This document shows, one piece after another, positions 23,699 through 32,338 of a stretch of 64,000 bases of DNA. Below the pieces are notes generated by a model. The model worked only from the letters and a program-made list of their open reading frames with translations, was not told where the DNA came from and searched no databases. A program made the position numbers and the translations under genes. Numbering within the stretch: the first letter of the stretch is position 1; the number at the start of each line of letters is the position of its first letter. Origin of the DNA: Nocardioides albus (lineage in GTDB: Bacteria > Actinomycetota > Actinomycetes > Propionibacteriales > Nocardioidaceae); the NCBI RefSeq assembly GCF_014648255.1, contig NZ_BMQT01000015.1:62001-126000 (forward strand). The letters are read 5' to 3'.

Positions 23699-25249
23699 AT
23701 GAAGATGACGACTCTCCTCGGAGGAGCAGCGGTGGCTGCCGGTGTGGTTGCCGCGCGCGACCTGACCCAGCGCAAGCACGCGATCCTGCGGAACTTCCCG
23801 GTGATCGGGCACGCGCGCTACCTGATGGAGAAGATCGGGCCGGAGCTGCGGCAGTACATCGTCACCGGCAACGACGAGGAGCGGCCCTTCAGCCGCGACC
23901 AGCGGCGTTGGGTGTACGCCTCGGCCAAGGGGCAGAACAACTACTTCGGTTTCGGCACCGACAACGACATCGAGCACACGCAGGGCCACATCCACATCAA
24001 GCACCGTACGTTCGCCGACAGCCTTCCCGACGACCACGACCTGGCCGCGAAGCTGCCCTCGGCGAAGGTGCTCGGGGGTCCGCTCGGGCGCGCGAAGGCG
24101 TTCCGGCCGGAATCGGTCGTCAACATCTCGGCGATGTCGTTCGGGTCGCTGTCGGGTCCCGCGATCAAGGCGCTCAACATGGGCGCCCATCGTGCGGGAG
24201 CGATGCACAACACCGGCGAGGGCGGCATCTCGTCCTACCACCTCGAGGGTGGGGCAGATCTGGTGTGGCAGATCGGCACCGCCTACTTCGGCTGTCGGAA
24301 CCCGGACGGGACCTTCTCGATCGAACGGTTGAAGGAGAAGGTCGCCGCGGCACCGGTCAAGGCGATCGAGATCAAGCTGTCACAGGGCGCGAAGCCGGGC
24401 CTCGGCGGACTGCTGCCGGCAGCCAAGGTGACCCCGGAGATCGCCGAGATCCGCGGCATCGAGGTCGGCAAGGACTGCGCGTCACCGTCTCGGCACTCTG
24501 CCTTCACCGACGTCGACTCGATGCTCGACTTCGTCGAGATGATCGCTGCCGAGACCGGGCTGCCGGTCGGCATCAAGTCAGCTGTCGGTGAGATGGAGTT
24601 CTGGCAGGAGCTCGCCGGCCAGATGCTCTCGGGGGAGCGGGGCGTCGACTTCATCACCGTCGACGGCAGCGAGGGCGGCACCGGTGCCGCACCGCTGATC
24701 TTCTCCGACGCCGTCGCGATGCCCTATCGGATCGGCTTCTCGCGGGTCTACGGCACGTTCGCCGAGCTCGGTCTCACCGACTCGGTCACCTTCATCGGGT
24801 CGGCCAAGCTCGGCCTGCCGGAGAACGCCGCCGTCGCCTTCGCGCTCGGTGCCGACATGCTCAACGTCGGTCGCGAGGCGATGATGTCGGTGGGCTGCAT
24901 CCAGGCGCAGAAGTGCCACGACGACACCTGTCCGACCGGCGTCGCGACCCAGAACAAGTGGCTCTCCGGCGGTCTCGACCCGCAGGAGAAGGGCGATCGC
25001 TGCGCCAGCTATCTCAGGACCCTGCGCCGGGAGCTGACCAAGGTCTCCGCCGCCGTCGGCGTCGCTCACCCCGGCCTGATCACGCCGCACGACATCGAGG
25101 TCATGAACGGCGACTACGAGTCACGCACCCTCGCCGGCGTCTACGGCTACAAGAACCACTGGGGTGCCCTCGGGCCCGACGTGGTCAGCGACCTCCTCGA
25201 CATCGTCCACCCGCACCACAGCTTCAACGAGAAGCCGAGCACCGCCTGA
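23699..25249 (+). CDS. FMN-binding glutamate synthase-domain protein (GltB-like, stand-alone)
   Basis: At 516 residues it has a short N-terminal hydrophobic segment (about 5-20), then the glutamate synthase FMN domain: SAMSFGSLSGPAIKALN near 150, NTGEGGISSYH near 175, IKLSQGAKPGLGG near 225, DGSEGGTGAAP near 320 and CIQAQKCHDDTCPTGVATQ near 402. The C-x5-C-x4-C spacing matches the [3Fe-4S] ligands of GltB. There is no glutaminase domain, so it is not a complete glutamate synthase; such proteins are oxidoreductases of unknown substrate. It is followed by a palindromic repeat element. Confidence 0.85.
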   Translation: MKMTTLLGGAAVAAGVVAARDLTQRKHAILRNFPVIGHARYLMEKIGPELRQYIVTGNDEERPFSRDQRRWVYASAKGQNNYFGFGTDNDIEHTQGHIHIKHRTFADSLPDDHDLAAKLPSAKVLGGPLGRAKAFRPESVVNISAMSFGSLSGPAIKALNMGAHRAGAMHNTGEGGISSYHLEGGADLVWQIGTAYFGCRNPDGTFSIERLKEKVAAAPVKAIEIKLSQGAKPGLGGLLPAAKVTPEIAEIRGIEVGKDCASPSRHSAFTDVDSMLDFVEMIAAETGLPVGIKSAVGEMEFWQELAGQMLSGERGVDFITVDGSEGGTGAAPLIFSDAVAMPYRIGFSRVYGTFAELGLTDSVTFIGSAKLGLPENAAVAFALGADMLNVGREAMMSVGCIQAQKCHDDTCPTGVATQNKWLSGGLDPQEKGDRCASYLRTLRRELTKVSAAVGVAHPGLITPHDIEVMNGDYESRTLAGVYGYKNHWGALGPDVVSDLLDIVHPHHSFNEKPSTA

Positions 25250-25363
25250 TCGCCGAGACGTCAGGTACGTCGGCCGAGACGTCACGCGCGTCGGGCGAGT
25301 TGGCACTCAGGTGCCAACTCGGCCGACGCAGGTGACGTCTCGGCCGACCGGGGTGACGTCTCG
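25250..25363. repeat. Palindromic intergenic element of the GTCGGCCGAGACGTCAC type (copy 2)
   Basis: The element exactly fills the gap between two convergent stop codons. Its left half carries GCCGAGACGTCA twice, the centre is GCGAGTTGGCAC-TCAG-GTGCCAACTCG, and the right half carries TGACGTCTCGGC and TGACGTCTCG inverted. The whole 114 bp is an imperfect palindrome, with the same plan as 1661-1779. Bidirectional termination is the simplest role. Confidence 0.75.
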
Positions 25364-26386
25364 TCAGGATTCGGTGGCGTACTTGGCGCCGACGGACTCG
25401 CGGATCATGTCCATCTGGCGCATCAGGCTGAGCGTCTGGCTGTGCGGGACCAGCGGGGACTCCAGGAGCCCCTCGCGCAGGCAGCGCTGCACCTCGACGA
25501 TCTCGTTGCCGTACGCAGCGCCGATGACGGGCTCGTCGCCGACGATCTCGACGGGCTCGCCACCGTCGGCGGGCTTGAATACCGCCGAGGACGGGTGGTG
25601 GAAGTCGGTCAGCTCGATCCGGCCCTGGTCGGTGGCGATGGCGGCCGAACGGGAGGAGTAGGAGGTGACCGAGGCGACCATCGTGGAGAGCTCGTTGTTG
25701 GCGTACTTCCCGGTCATCACCAGGTCGAGGTCGAAGGTGCCGCCGTCGGCGCCCGTCCCGATGTTGGCCTGTGCGGTCAGCGCGCGGGCCTCGCCGAAGA
25801 GCAGGTGGGCGAAGGTGAGCGGGTAGATGCCCATGTCGAGCAGCGCACTCGCGCCGAGCGCGGGGTCGAGCAGACGCTGGTGCTTGTCGGGGTCGGCGAC
25901 GAAGCCGAGCTCGGCGTGCACGTGACGGGGGACCCCGAAGCGGCCCGACTGCACGTCGGCGACGAGGCGCCGGATGATCGGGTTGGTCGCCATCCACATG
26001 GCCTCCATGAGGAACAGCTTCTTGGAGACGGCCAGGTCGACCATCGTCTGCGAGTCGGCCGCGTTGAGCGTCAGTGCCTTCTCGCACAGGACGTGCTTGC
26101 CTGCTTCGAGCACCAGGGTGGCGTGCTCGAGGTGATGGGAGTGGGGCGAGGCGATGTAGACGACGTCGACGTCCTCGTCGGCGGCGAGCTCCTCGTAGGA
26201 GCCGTGCGCGCGGACCGGGCCCTCGGCGGCGTACACCTCCGCGAACGTCTCGGCGGACTCCTTGCTTCGCGATCCGACCGCCACGAGTTGGCCGTCGGGG
26301 ACGAGCATCAGATCGGTGGCTAGGGAGTGGGCGATCCGGCCGGTGCCGAGGATTCCCCACCTGATCGGAGCAGAGTTGGTGGTCAC
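25364..26386 (-). CDS. Gfo/Idh/MocA-family oxidoreductase
   Basis: The 340-residue protein begins with a Rossmann NAD(P) site (RWGILGTGRIAHSLA, 9-23) and carries the family EKALTLNAA block near residue 97, where the lysine of the EKP-type motif sits. The C-terminal substrate domain starts near 125. Members oxidise or reduce sugars, inositols or dihydrodiols; the substrate is not evident. The protein starts at ATG 26386 and lies 28 bp downstream of the otsA start region on the same strand... that is, it follows otsA in transcription order. Confidence 0.85.
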   Translation of the reverse strand: MTTNSAPIRWGILGTGRIAHSLATDLMLVPDGQLVAVGSRSKESAETFAEVYAAEGPVRAHGSYEELAADEDVDVVYIASPHSHHLEHATLVLEAGKHVLCEKALTLNAADSQTMVDLAVSKKLFLMEAMWMATNPIIRRLVADVQSGRFGVPRHVHAELGFVADPDKHQRLLDPALGASALLDMGIYPLTFAHLLFGEARALTAQANIGTGADGGTFDLDLVMTGKYANNELSTMVASVTSYSSRSAAIATDQGRIELTDFHHPSSAVFKPADGGEPVEIVGDEPVIGAAYGNEIVEVQRCLREGLLESPLVPHSQTLSLMRQMDMIRESVGAKYATES

Positions 26387-26414
26387 GGCCTCGACTCTAG
26401 TGGCCCGGCGGGAG

Positions 26415-27842
26415 CTAGTTGCCGTTGGGCGGAAGGACGTTCTTGGTGTGGCTGCTCTGCACCGCGCCGAGCACCTCGAGGAAGGTGTCGGCCCAGTGGC
26501 GTACGTCCTTGGAGGCGACCTGCTTGCGCATCGCCCGCATCCGACGGGTGAGCTCCTTCGGCTCGGCCGAGTAGGCCTCCAGCAGTGCGGCCTTCATCCC
26601 GTTGATGTCGTAGGGGTTCACCAGCCAGGCCTGGCGGAGCTCCTCGGCTGCGCCGGCGAACTCGGAGAGGACGAGGGCGCCGTCGTTGTCGTAGCGGCAG
26701 GCGACGTACTCCTTCGCGACCAGGTTCATGCCGTCGCGGTAGGGAGTCACGACCATGATGTCGGCGGCTCGGTAGAGCGCGGCCATCTCGTTTCGCGGCA
26801 GCGAGGTGTGGAGGTAGGAGATCGCCGGGCGGCCGATGCGGCCCAGATCGCCGTTGAGGCGGCCGACGAGCCGGTCGATGTCGTCGCGGAGCTTGCGGTA
26901 CTGCTCGACGCGCTCGCGCGAGGGCACCGCCACCTGGACGAAGATCGCGTCCTCGACGTCGAGCTCGGTGTCGCGGAGCATCTCGCCGTAGGCGCGCAGA
27001 CGGGCGTAGATGCCCTTGGTGTAGTCGAGGCGATCGACGCCGAGCAGGATCTTCCTCGGGTCGCCGAGCTGCTGGCGGATCTCCTTGGCGCGCTGGTTGA
27101 TGGCCTCGTCATGGGCCATCTCGTCGAAGCCGACGAAGTCGATCGAGATCGGGAAGGCGGCTGCGTGGACGGTGCGGCCGTCGGGGAGGTAGACCAGGTC
27201 GCGGTGGGTCTTGTGGCCGACCCGCTGACGCACCAGACGTACGAAGTTCTGTGCCGCCTGGGGAAGCTGGAAGCCGACGAGGTCGGCACCGAGCAGACCC
27301 TCGAGCAGCTGCCGCCGCCAGGGGACCTGCTGGAAGAGCTCGGCAGGTGGGAACGGGATGTGCAGGTAGAAGCCGATGCGCAGGTCGGGGCGGAGGTCGC
27401 GCAGCATCTGCGGCACCAGCTGGAGCTGGTAGTCCTGCACCCACACGGTCGCACCCTTGGCGGCCACCTCGGCGCACTTCTCGGCGAACCTCTTGTTGAC
27501 GCGCTGGTAGCCGTCCCACCACTCGCGATGGAACTCCGGCTTGGCGACGACGTCGTGGTAGAGCGGCCACAGAGTGCCGTTGGAGAAGCCCTCGTAGTGC
27601 TCCTCGATGTCCTCGGCGGTCATCGTCATCGGCAGCAGATGGAGGCCGTCGTCCTCGAAGGGCTCGAGATCCTCGTCCGTGCCGCCGGGCCAGCCGATCC
27701 AGACACCTTCGTTGGCGCGCAGGACGGGTTCGAGGGCGCTGACCAGACCTCCGGGAGAGCGTCGCCACGCCTTCGTGCCGTCCGGCATCTCCACTCGATC
27801 GACGGGGAGCCGATTGGCCACGATTACCAGGTCAGCCTGCAC
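26415..27842 (-). CDS. otsA: Alpha,alpha-trehalose-phosphate synthase (UDP-forming)
   Basis: This GT20 enzyme joins UDP-glucose and glucose 6-phosphate to trehalose 6-phosphate. The 475 residues include VIVANRLPVDR at the N-terminus, the glycine-rich RSPGGLVSAL loop, YHDVVAKPEF and WVQDYQLQLVPQMLR near 130, GVDRLDYTKGI near 265, and the nucleotide-sugar site PYRDGMNLVAKEYVACR near 360. GTG 27842 is taken as start because the frame further upstream is unlike the family. otsB lies about 1 kb away on the opposite strand, with two small genes between. Confidence 0.93.
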   Translation of the reverse strand: MQADLVIVANRLPVDRVEMPDGTKAWRRSPGGLVSALEPVLRANEGVWIGWPGGTDEDLEPFEDDGLHLLPMTMTAEDIEEHYEGFSNGTLWPLYHDVVAKPEFHREWWDGYQRVNKRFAEKCAEVAAKGATVWVQDYQLQLVPQMLRDLRPDLRIGFYLHIPFPPAELFQQVPWRRQLLEGLLGADLVGFQLPQAAQNFVRLVRQRVGHKTHRDLVYLPDGRTVHAAAFPISIDFVGFDEMAHDEAINQRAKEIRQQLGDPRKILLGVDRLDYTKGIYARLRAYGEMLRDTELDVEDAIFVQVAVPSRERVEQYRKLRDDIDRLVGRLNGDLGRIGRPAISYLHTSLPRNEMAALYRAADIMVVTPYRDGMNLVAKEYVACRYDNDGALVLSEFAGAAEELRQAWLVNPYDINGMKAALLEAYSAEPKELTRRMRAMRKQVASKDVRHWADTFLEVLGAVQSSHTKNVLPPNGN

Positions 27843-28012
27843 ATCTCCGACTCTAGTGGACCGGACCCAGGTTCGGCGTGCTGTCGTTCCACTCCCGACT
27901 TCCGGCCCCTCGACGCAATACCTGTCGAGTAACACGCCGAAGGGTGAACCACAGCGGTGTAGTTCGGCGGGTTACTCTGTCGTCAGACGCAGACGACACC
28001 GGGGGACGAGGA

Positions 28013-28309
28013 ATGAGCGCTGTCAACGTGCAGGTCACAGGCCCAGGCGAGGACCCCGCGAGCCTCAGCGATCGCGACAAGCAGATCCTTGATTTCGAGC
28101 GCCAGTGGTGGAAGTACGCCGGCGCCAAGGAGGCTGCCGTGCGCGAGGCGTTCAACATGTCGGCCACTCGCTACTACCAGGTGCTCAACGCCCTGATCGA
28201 CAAGCCGGAGGCTCTCGAGGCAGACCCTCTGCTGGTGCGCCGCCTGCGACGGCTCCGTGCAGCCCGGCAGCGTCAGCGCTCGGCGAGACGGCTCGGTTTC
28301 GAGGTCTGA
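28013..28309 (+). CDS. DUF3263 protein
   Basis: At 98 residues it is short and basic, with the DUF3263 core SLSDRDKQILDFERQWWKYAGAKEAAVREAF split over residues 18-48, then MSATRYYQVLNALID, which looks like a helix-turn-helix, and an arginine-rich C-terminus. A DNA-binding role is plausible but unproven. The stop is followed directly by the ATG of the LytR_C gene. The same pair occurs in mycobacteria (Rv0430-Rv0431). ATG 28013 has GGACGAGGA upstream. Confidence 0.85.
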   Translation: MSAVNVQVTGPGEDPASLSDRDKQILDFERQWWKYAGAKEAAVREAFNMSATRYYQVLNALIDKPEALEADPLLVRRLRRLRAARQRQRSARRLGFEV

Positions 28310-28831
28310 ATGACTAGCGGGCGTCCTGCGAAGGGTGAGCGTGGCGTCGCGCTCCCCGCACCGGTCATCGCGCTGAGCGTGGTGGCCGTCGTCGCTGCCG
28401 TGATCGTCTTCTGGGTCACCGGCGGAGACGACAACCAGGGCGAGGAGATCGCCCAGGCGGGTGGCCGTGCCTCGGCCTCGTCGTCGGCTTCGGTGAAGCC
28501 GAAGGCTGTCGAGACCGAGGAGAAGAAGCCGGCCAAGGCCGAGCCCTCGCCCGTCGACCGCGCCAAGGTCAGCGTCGAGGTCTACAACCAGTCCAACATC
28601 GGAGGCCTAGCCAGCGATGTCGGGGCGAAGGCGACCACGGTCGGTTGGAACGTCGTCGGTGAGGACAACTGGATGGGCTCCGTCCCGGAGAACACCGTCT
28701 ACTACCCTCCCGAGATGAAGCGAGAGGGTCAGCAGCTGGCCGACGACCTCGGCATCAAACGTACGCATCTGTCGGTGGATGGTTCGATGAAGGGTGACCG
28801 GCTGACGGTCGTCCTGACCGGTGCTCTCTGA
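28310..28831 (+). CDS. LytR C-terminal domain protein, membrane-anchored
   Basis: The 173-residue protein has one membrane span (about 18-38), an alanine/serine/lysine-rich linker, and a LytR_C domain from about 80 (VSVEVYNQSNIGGLASDVGAKATTVG) to the end. The domain is thought to act at the cell wall; its ligand is unknown. There are no bases between the DUF3263 stop and this ATG, so the two are translationally coupled. It is the counterpart of Rv0431 of mycobacteria. Confidence 0.85.
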   Translation: MTSGRPAKGERGVALPAPVIALSVVAVVAAVIVFWVTGGDDNQGEEIAQAGGRASASSSASVKPKAVETEEKKPAKAEPSPVDRAKVSVEVYNQSNIGGLASDVGAKATTVGWNVVGEDNWMGSVPENTVYYPPEMKREGQQLADDLGIKRTHLSVDGSMKGDRLTVVLTGAL

Positions 28832-28922
28832 GGGTTCCCGGCCGTTCCCGACGGTGTGTGATCTGGCGCACGGACCCCCTGCCCGGTCGGCTCCGAGGTC
28901 GTTGTCGTGTCACAGTTGAGGC

Positions 28923-29777
28923 ATGGCCGAACTCCAGCCTGAGGGCACCGCAGGTGACCAGAAGTACGCCGCGGTCGTGGCCGCCGGCGCCGAGACACTC
29001 GTCGGGCTCGACTTCGACGGGACGCTCTCTCCGATCGTCGAGGACCCTGCTGCTGCACGGATCCATGAGGACGCGGCGTCTGTCCTGATCGCGCTCGCCT
29101 CCCGGGTCAAGGCACTGGCCATCGTGACGGGCCGCCCCGCCGGGCAGGTCGTCGAGCTCGGCGGGCTGGCTGCGATCGCCGATGCGCTCGCGGAGATGGG
29201 CAAGGAGCTCTACGTCTTCGGGCAGTACGGCAACGAACGCTGGAGCGGCTCGGACCGCGTCGTCGTCGGCCCGCCCCCACCCGAGGGGCTGGCCACCTTC
29301 GAGTCGGCGCTGCCGGAGGTGCTCTCCGCCCACGGAGCGCAGGGCGCCTACATCGAGGAGAAGGGTCTTGCCGTCGGGGTGCACACTCGCCGGTTCCCCG
29401 ACCCTGACGGTCTCGCCGAGCGCCTGCTCGCGCCACTGACGTCGTTGGCGGCCGAGCACGGGCTGATGATCGAGCCCGGCAAGCAGGTCATCGAGGTACG
29501 CGCCCCCGGAATGCACAAGGGTCGCGCGATCTCCACGCTGGTCGACGAGGTCTCGCCCGGCGCGATCCTGTTCGGCGGCGACGACCTGGGGGACATCGAG
29601 GCTTTCGAGGCCATCAAGGCGTGGGGCAAGACGACCGGATCGCCGACTCTTCTCGTCTACTCCCACGCCGGCCCCGACCGCGGCCCGCTCGCGGATCTTG
29701 CGGATGTCGAGGTCGACGGGCCGGAGGGTGTGCTGGGGCTGCTGCGTGAGCTGACGCGCGACGCGGCGGCTGTGTAA
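28923..29777 (+). CDS. otsB: Trehalose-phosphatase
   Basis: The 284-residue HAD-superfamily enzyme removes phosphate from trehalose 6-phosphate. Motif I is GLDFDGTLSPI (Asp nucleophile near residue 23), motif II lies in LAIVTGRPAGQV near 63, the lysine in HKGRAIS near 199 and motif IV in LFGGDDLGDIEAF near 216. It completes the trehalose pathway with otsA. The start ATG 28923 has TTGAGG upstream. Confidence 0.92.
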   Translation: MAELQPEGTAGDQKYAAVVAAGAETLVGLDFDGTLSPIVEDPAAARIHEDAASVLIALASRVKALAIVTGRPAGQVVELGGLAAIADALAEMGKELYVFGQYGNERWSGSDRVVVGPPPPEGLATFESALPEVLSAHGAQGAYIEEKGLAVGVHTRRFPDPDGLAERLLAPLTSLAAEHGLMIEPGKQVIEVRAPGMHKGRAISTLVDEVSPGAILFGGDDLGDIEAFEAIKAWGKTTGSPTLLVYSHAGPDRGPLADLADVEVDGPEGVLGLLRELTRDAAAV

Positions 29778-29826
29778 CACGTCGTTCGTGGCACTATCCG
29801 GTCGTTCTGAGCGACCGGAAAGTGGG

Positions 29827-29843
29827 TGTAACAGCGTGTTACA
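29827..29843 (+). promoter_or_regulatory. Perfect inverted repeat TGTAACA-N3-TGTTACA upstream of lon
   Basis: The 17-bp site lies about 100 bp before lon and 50 bp after otsB. TGTAACAC also occurs at the otsB stop (29773). It could be an operator of an unknown dimeric regulator or part of a terminator; the sequence alone does not decide. Confidence 0.35.
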
Positions 29844-29906
29844 GCAGCCGTTGTCCGCTCACAGCGAACACCGGTAACCGGAGGGAACATCCGGTTGCAC
29901 TCGGAA

Positions 29907-29927
29907 GTTGAGCCGGTATCACTCAAC
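29907..29927 (+). promoter_or_regulatory. HAIR-like (HspR) operator upstream of lon
   Basis: GTTGAGC, seven bases, ACTCAAC. The HAIR consensus is CTTGAGT-N7-ACTCAAG, so spacing and 11 of 14 bases agree. HspR represses lon as well as dnaK and clpB in Streptomyces, which fits the position 18 bp before the lon ATG. hspR itself is not in the window. Confidence 0.65.
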
Positions 29928-29945
29928 TTTCTAGGAGGGTCCGCA

Positions 29946-32270
29946 ATGGACAAGCTTCCTGTGCTGTTCGTCTCCGACGCTGTGGTGCTGCCGGGGATGG
30001 TGGTGCCGATCGAGCTCGACGAGGCTGCGCAGGCCGCCATCGACGCTGCCAGGGCCGGCTCGGAGAGCCGGCTGCTGGTCGCGCCGCGGCTGGGGGACCG
30101 GTATGCGACGTACGGTGCCGTCGCCACGATCGAGCGCGTCGGCCGGTTCCGGGGCGGTGAGCCCGCGGCGGTGCTGAGGGCCGTCGGCCGCGCCAAGATC
30201 GGCTCCGGCGTCACCGGACCCGGCGCTGCGCTGTGGGTCGAGGTCGAGCCGGCGGTCGAGACGACGACGGAGCACGCGAAGGAGCTGGCCGAGGAGTACA
30301 AGCGGCTGGTCGTCGCGGTGCTCCAGCGCCGCGAGGCGTGGCCGGTCATCGACCAGGTCAACCGGCTCACCGAGCCGTCCGAGATCGCCGACACCGCCGG
30401 CTACGCGCCCTACCTCGACGACGAGGCCAAGCGCGAGCTGCTCGAGACGCCGGACGTCACCGAGCGTCTCGAGAAGGTGATCGCCTGGGCGAAGGAGTAC
30501 ATCGCGGAGTCCGAGGTCAGCGACAAGATCGCCGAGGACGTACGCGAGGGCATGGAGAAGACGCAGCGGGAGTTCCTGCTGCGCCAGCAGCTCGCCGCGA
30601 TCCGCAAGGAGCTCGGCGAGGGCGAGCCCGAGGGGTCGGACGACTACCGGGCCCGCGTCGAGGCCGCCGACCTTCCCGAGGCCGTACGCGAGGCCGCGCT
30701 GCGCGAGGTCGACAAGCTCGAGCGTGGTTCCGAGCAGAACCCCGAGACCGCTTGGATCCGCACCTGGCTGGACACGGTGCTGGAGCTGCCGTGGTCGGTG
30801 CGGACCGAGGACTCGGCCGACGTGGTCGCGGCTCGTGAGGTGCTCGACGCCGACCACCACGGCCTCGAGGAGGTCAAGGACCGGATCGTTGAGTACCTGG
30901 CGGTGCGGACCCGACGTGCCGAGCGGGGCCTGCAGGTGATCGGTGGCCGTGGCTCCGGTGCCGTGGTGCTGCTCGCCGGTCCGCCAGGAGTCGGCAAGAC
31001 GTCCTTGGGTGAGTCGGTGGCGCGTTCGCTCGGACGCAAGTTCGTCCGGGTCGCACTGGGTGGTGTCCGCGACGAGGCCGAGATCCGTGGCCACCGGCGC
31101 ACCTACGTCGGCGCGCTGCCGGGCCGGATCGTGCGGGCCATCAAGGAGGCCGGATCGATGAACCCGGTCGTGCTCCTGGACGAGGTCGACAAGGTCGGCT
31201 CGGACTATCGGGGTGACCCGGCAGCCGCGCTGCTGGAGGTGCTCGACCCGGCGCAGAACCACACCTTCCGCGACCACTACCTCGAGCTCGACCTGGACCT
31301 CTCCGACGTCCTGTTCATCGCCACGGCCAACGTCGTGGAGCAGATCCCGAGCGCGCTGCTGGACCGGATGGAGCTGGTCACGATCGACGGCTACACCGAG
31401 GACGACAAGGTCGCCATCGCACGCGACTTCCTGCTGCCCCGGCAGCTCGAGCGGGCCGCGGTGACCTCCGAGGAGGCCACGGTCACTGATGACGCCCTGC
31501 GTGAGCTGGCCGCGAACTACACCCGCGAGGCGGGCGTACGCCAGCTCGAGCGGCTCCTCGCCAAGGCGCTGCGCAAGGCGGCGATGCGGCTGGCCACCGG
31601 AGCCGAGCACGTCGAGATCGGCCTGGACAACCTCAAGGACCTGGTCGGACGGCCCCGGTTCACACCGGAGTCGGCGGAGCGTACCTCTGTCCCGGGGGTG
31701 GCCACCGGACTGGCCGTCACCGGGCTCGGTGGGGACGTGCTCTTCATCGAGGCGTCCTCGGCCGAGGGGCAGGCGGGACTGAACATCACCGGCCAGCTCG
31801 GCGAGGTGATGAAGGAGTCCGCGCAGATCGCGCTCTCCTTCGTCCGCTCGCACGCCGACGAGCTGGGCGTCGACCCGGCCGTGCTCGACCGCTCGCTCCA
31901 CGTCCACGTGCCCGCGGGTGCGGTCCCCAAGGACGGCCCGAGCGCCGGCATCACGATGGTCACCGCGCTCACCTCTCTCGCGACGGGTCGCCCGGTGCGC
32001 AGCGAGGTCGGGATGACCGGTGAGGTCTCGCTCTCCGGGCGAGTGCTGCCCATCGGCGGCCTCAAGCAGAAGCTGCTCGCCGCCCAGCGAGCCGGTCTGA
32101 CCGAGGTCTTCGTGCCCCAGCGCAACGAGCCCGACCTGGACGAGGTGCCCGACGACGTGAAGCAGGCCCTGAAGATCAACCTGGTGAGCGATGTCAGGGA
32201 TGTCGTACGCGGCGCCCTCGCGCCCGCCGAGGCAGAGGCCCCCACGCAGAGCACGGTTGCCGCTGCCTGA
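29946..32270 (+). CDS. lon: ATP-dependent protease Lon
   Basis: The 774-residue protein has the N-terminal substrate domain (1-250), the AAA+ module with Walker A GPPGVGKTSLGES near 350, Walker B VVLLDEVDKVG near 415 and sensor blocks, and the C-terminal serine protease domain with the Ser-Lys dyad (catalytic Ser in PKDGPSAGITM near 662). It degrades misfolded and regulatory proteins. ATG 29946 follows a strong TAGGAGGG site; the longer frame to 29895 crosses the operator. Expression is likely heat-induced through the HAIR-like site. Confidence 0.96.
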   Translation: MDKLPVLFVSDAVVLPGMVVPIELDEAAQAAIDAARAGSESRLLVAPRLGDRYATYGAVATIERVGRFRGGEPAAVLRAVGRAKIGSGVTGPGAALWVEVEPAVETTTEHAKELAEEYKRLVVAVLQRREAWPVIDQVNRLTEPSEIADTAGYAPYLDDEAKRELLETPDVTERLEKVIAWAKEYIAESEVSDKIAEDVREGMEKTQREFLLRQQLAAIRKELGEGEPEGSDDYRARVEAADLPEAVREAALREVDKLERGSEQNPETAWIRTWLDTVLELPWSVRTEDSADVVAAREVLDADHHGLEEVKDRIVEYLAVRTRRAERGLQVIGGRGSGAVVLLAGPPGVGKTSLGESVARSLGRKFVRVALGGVRDEAEIRGHRRTYVGALPGRIVRAIKEAGSMNPVVLLDEVDKVGSDYRGDPAAALLEVLDPAQNHTFRDHYLELDLDLSDVLFIATANVVEQIPSALLDRMELVTIDGYTEDDKVAIARDFLLPRQLERAAVTSEEATVTDDALRELAANYTREAGVRQLERLLAKALRKAAMRLATGAEHVEIGLDNLKDLVGRPRFTPESAERTSVPGVATGLAVTGLGGDVLFIEASSAEGQAGLNITGQLGEVMKESAQIALSFVRSHADELGVDPAVLDRSLHVHVPAGAVPKDGPSAGITMVTALTSLATGRPVRSEVGMTGEVSLSGRVLPIGGLKQKLLAAQRAGLTEVFVPQRNEPDLDEVPDDVKQALKINLVSDVRDVVRGALAPAEAEAPTQSTVAAA

Positions 32271-32338
32271 CCGGATCGTTCCGGATGCTGCCCGCTTGAT
32301 GCCTCGTGCGCCGAGCGGGCAGCTCGCACACTGGGGGC

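Noticed and set aside
29931..31907. A 658-codon minus-strand frame within lon
   Set aside because: Shadow of the Lon reading frame with no domain of its own.
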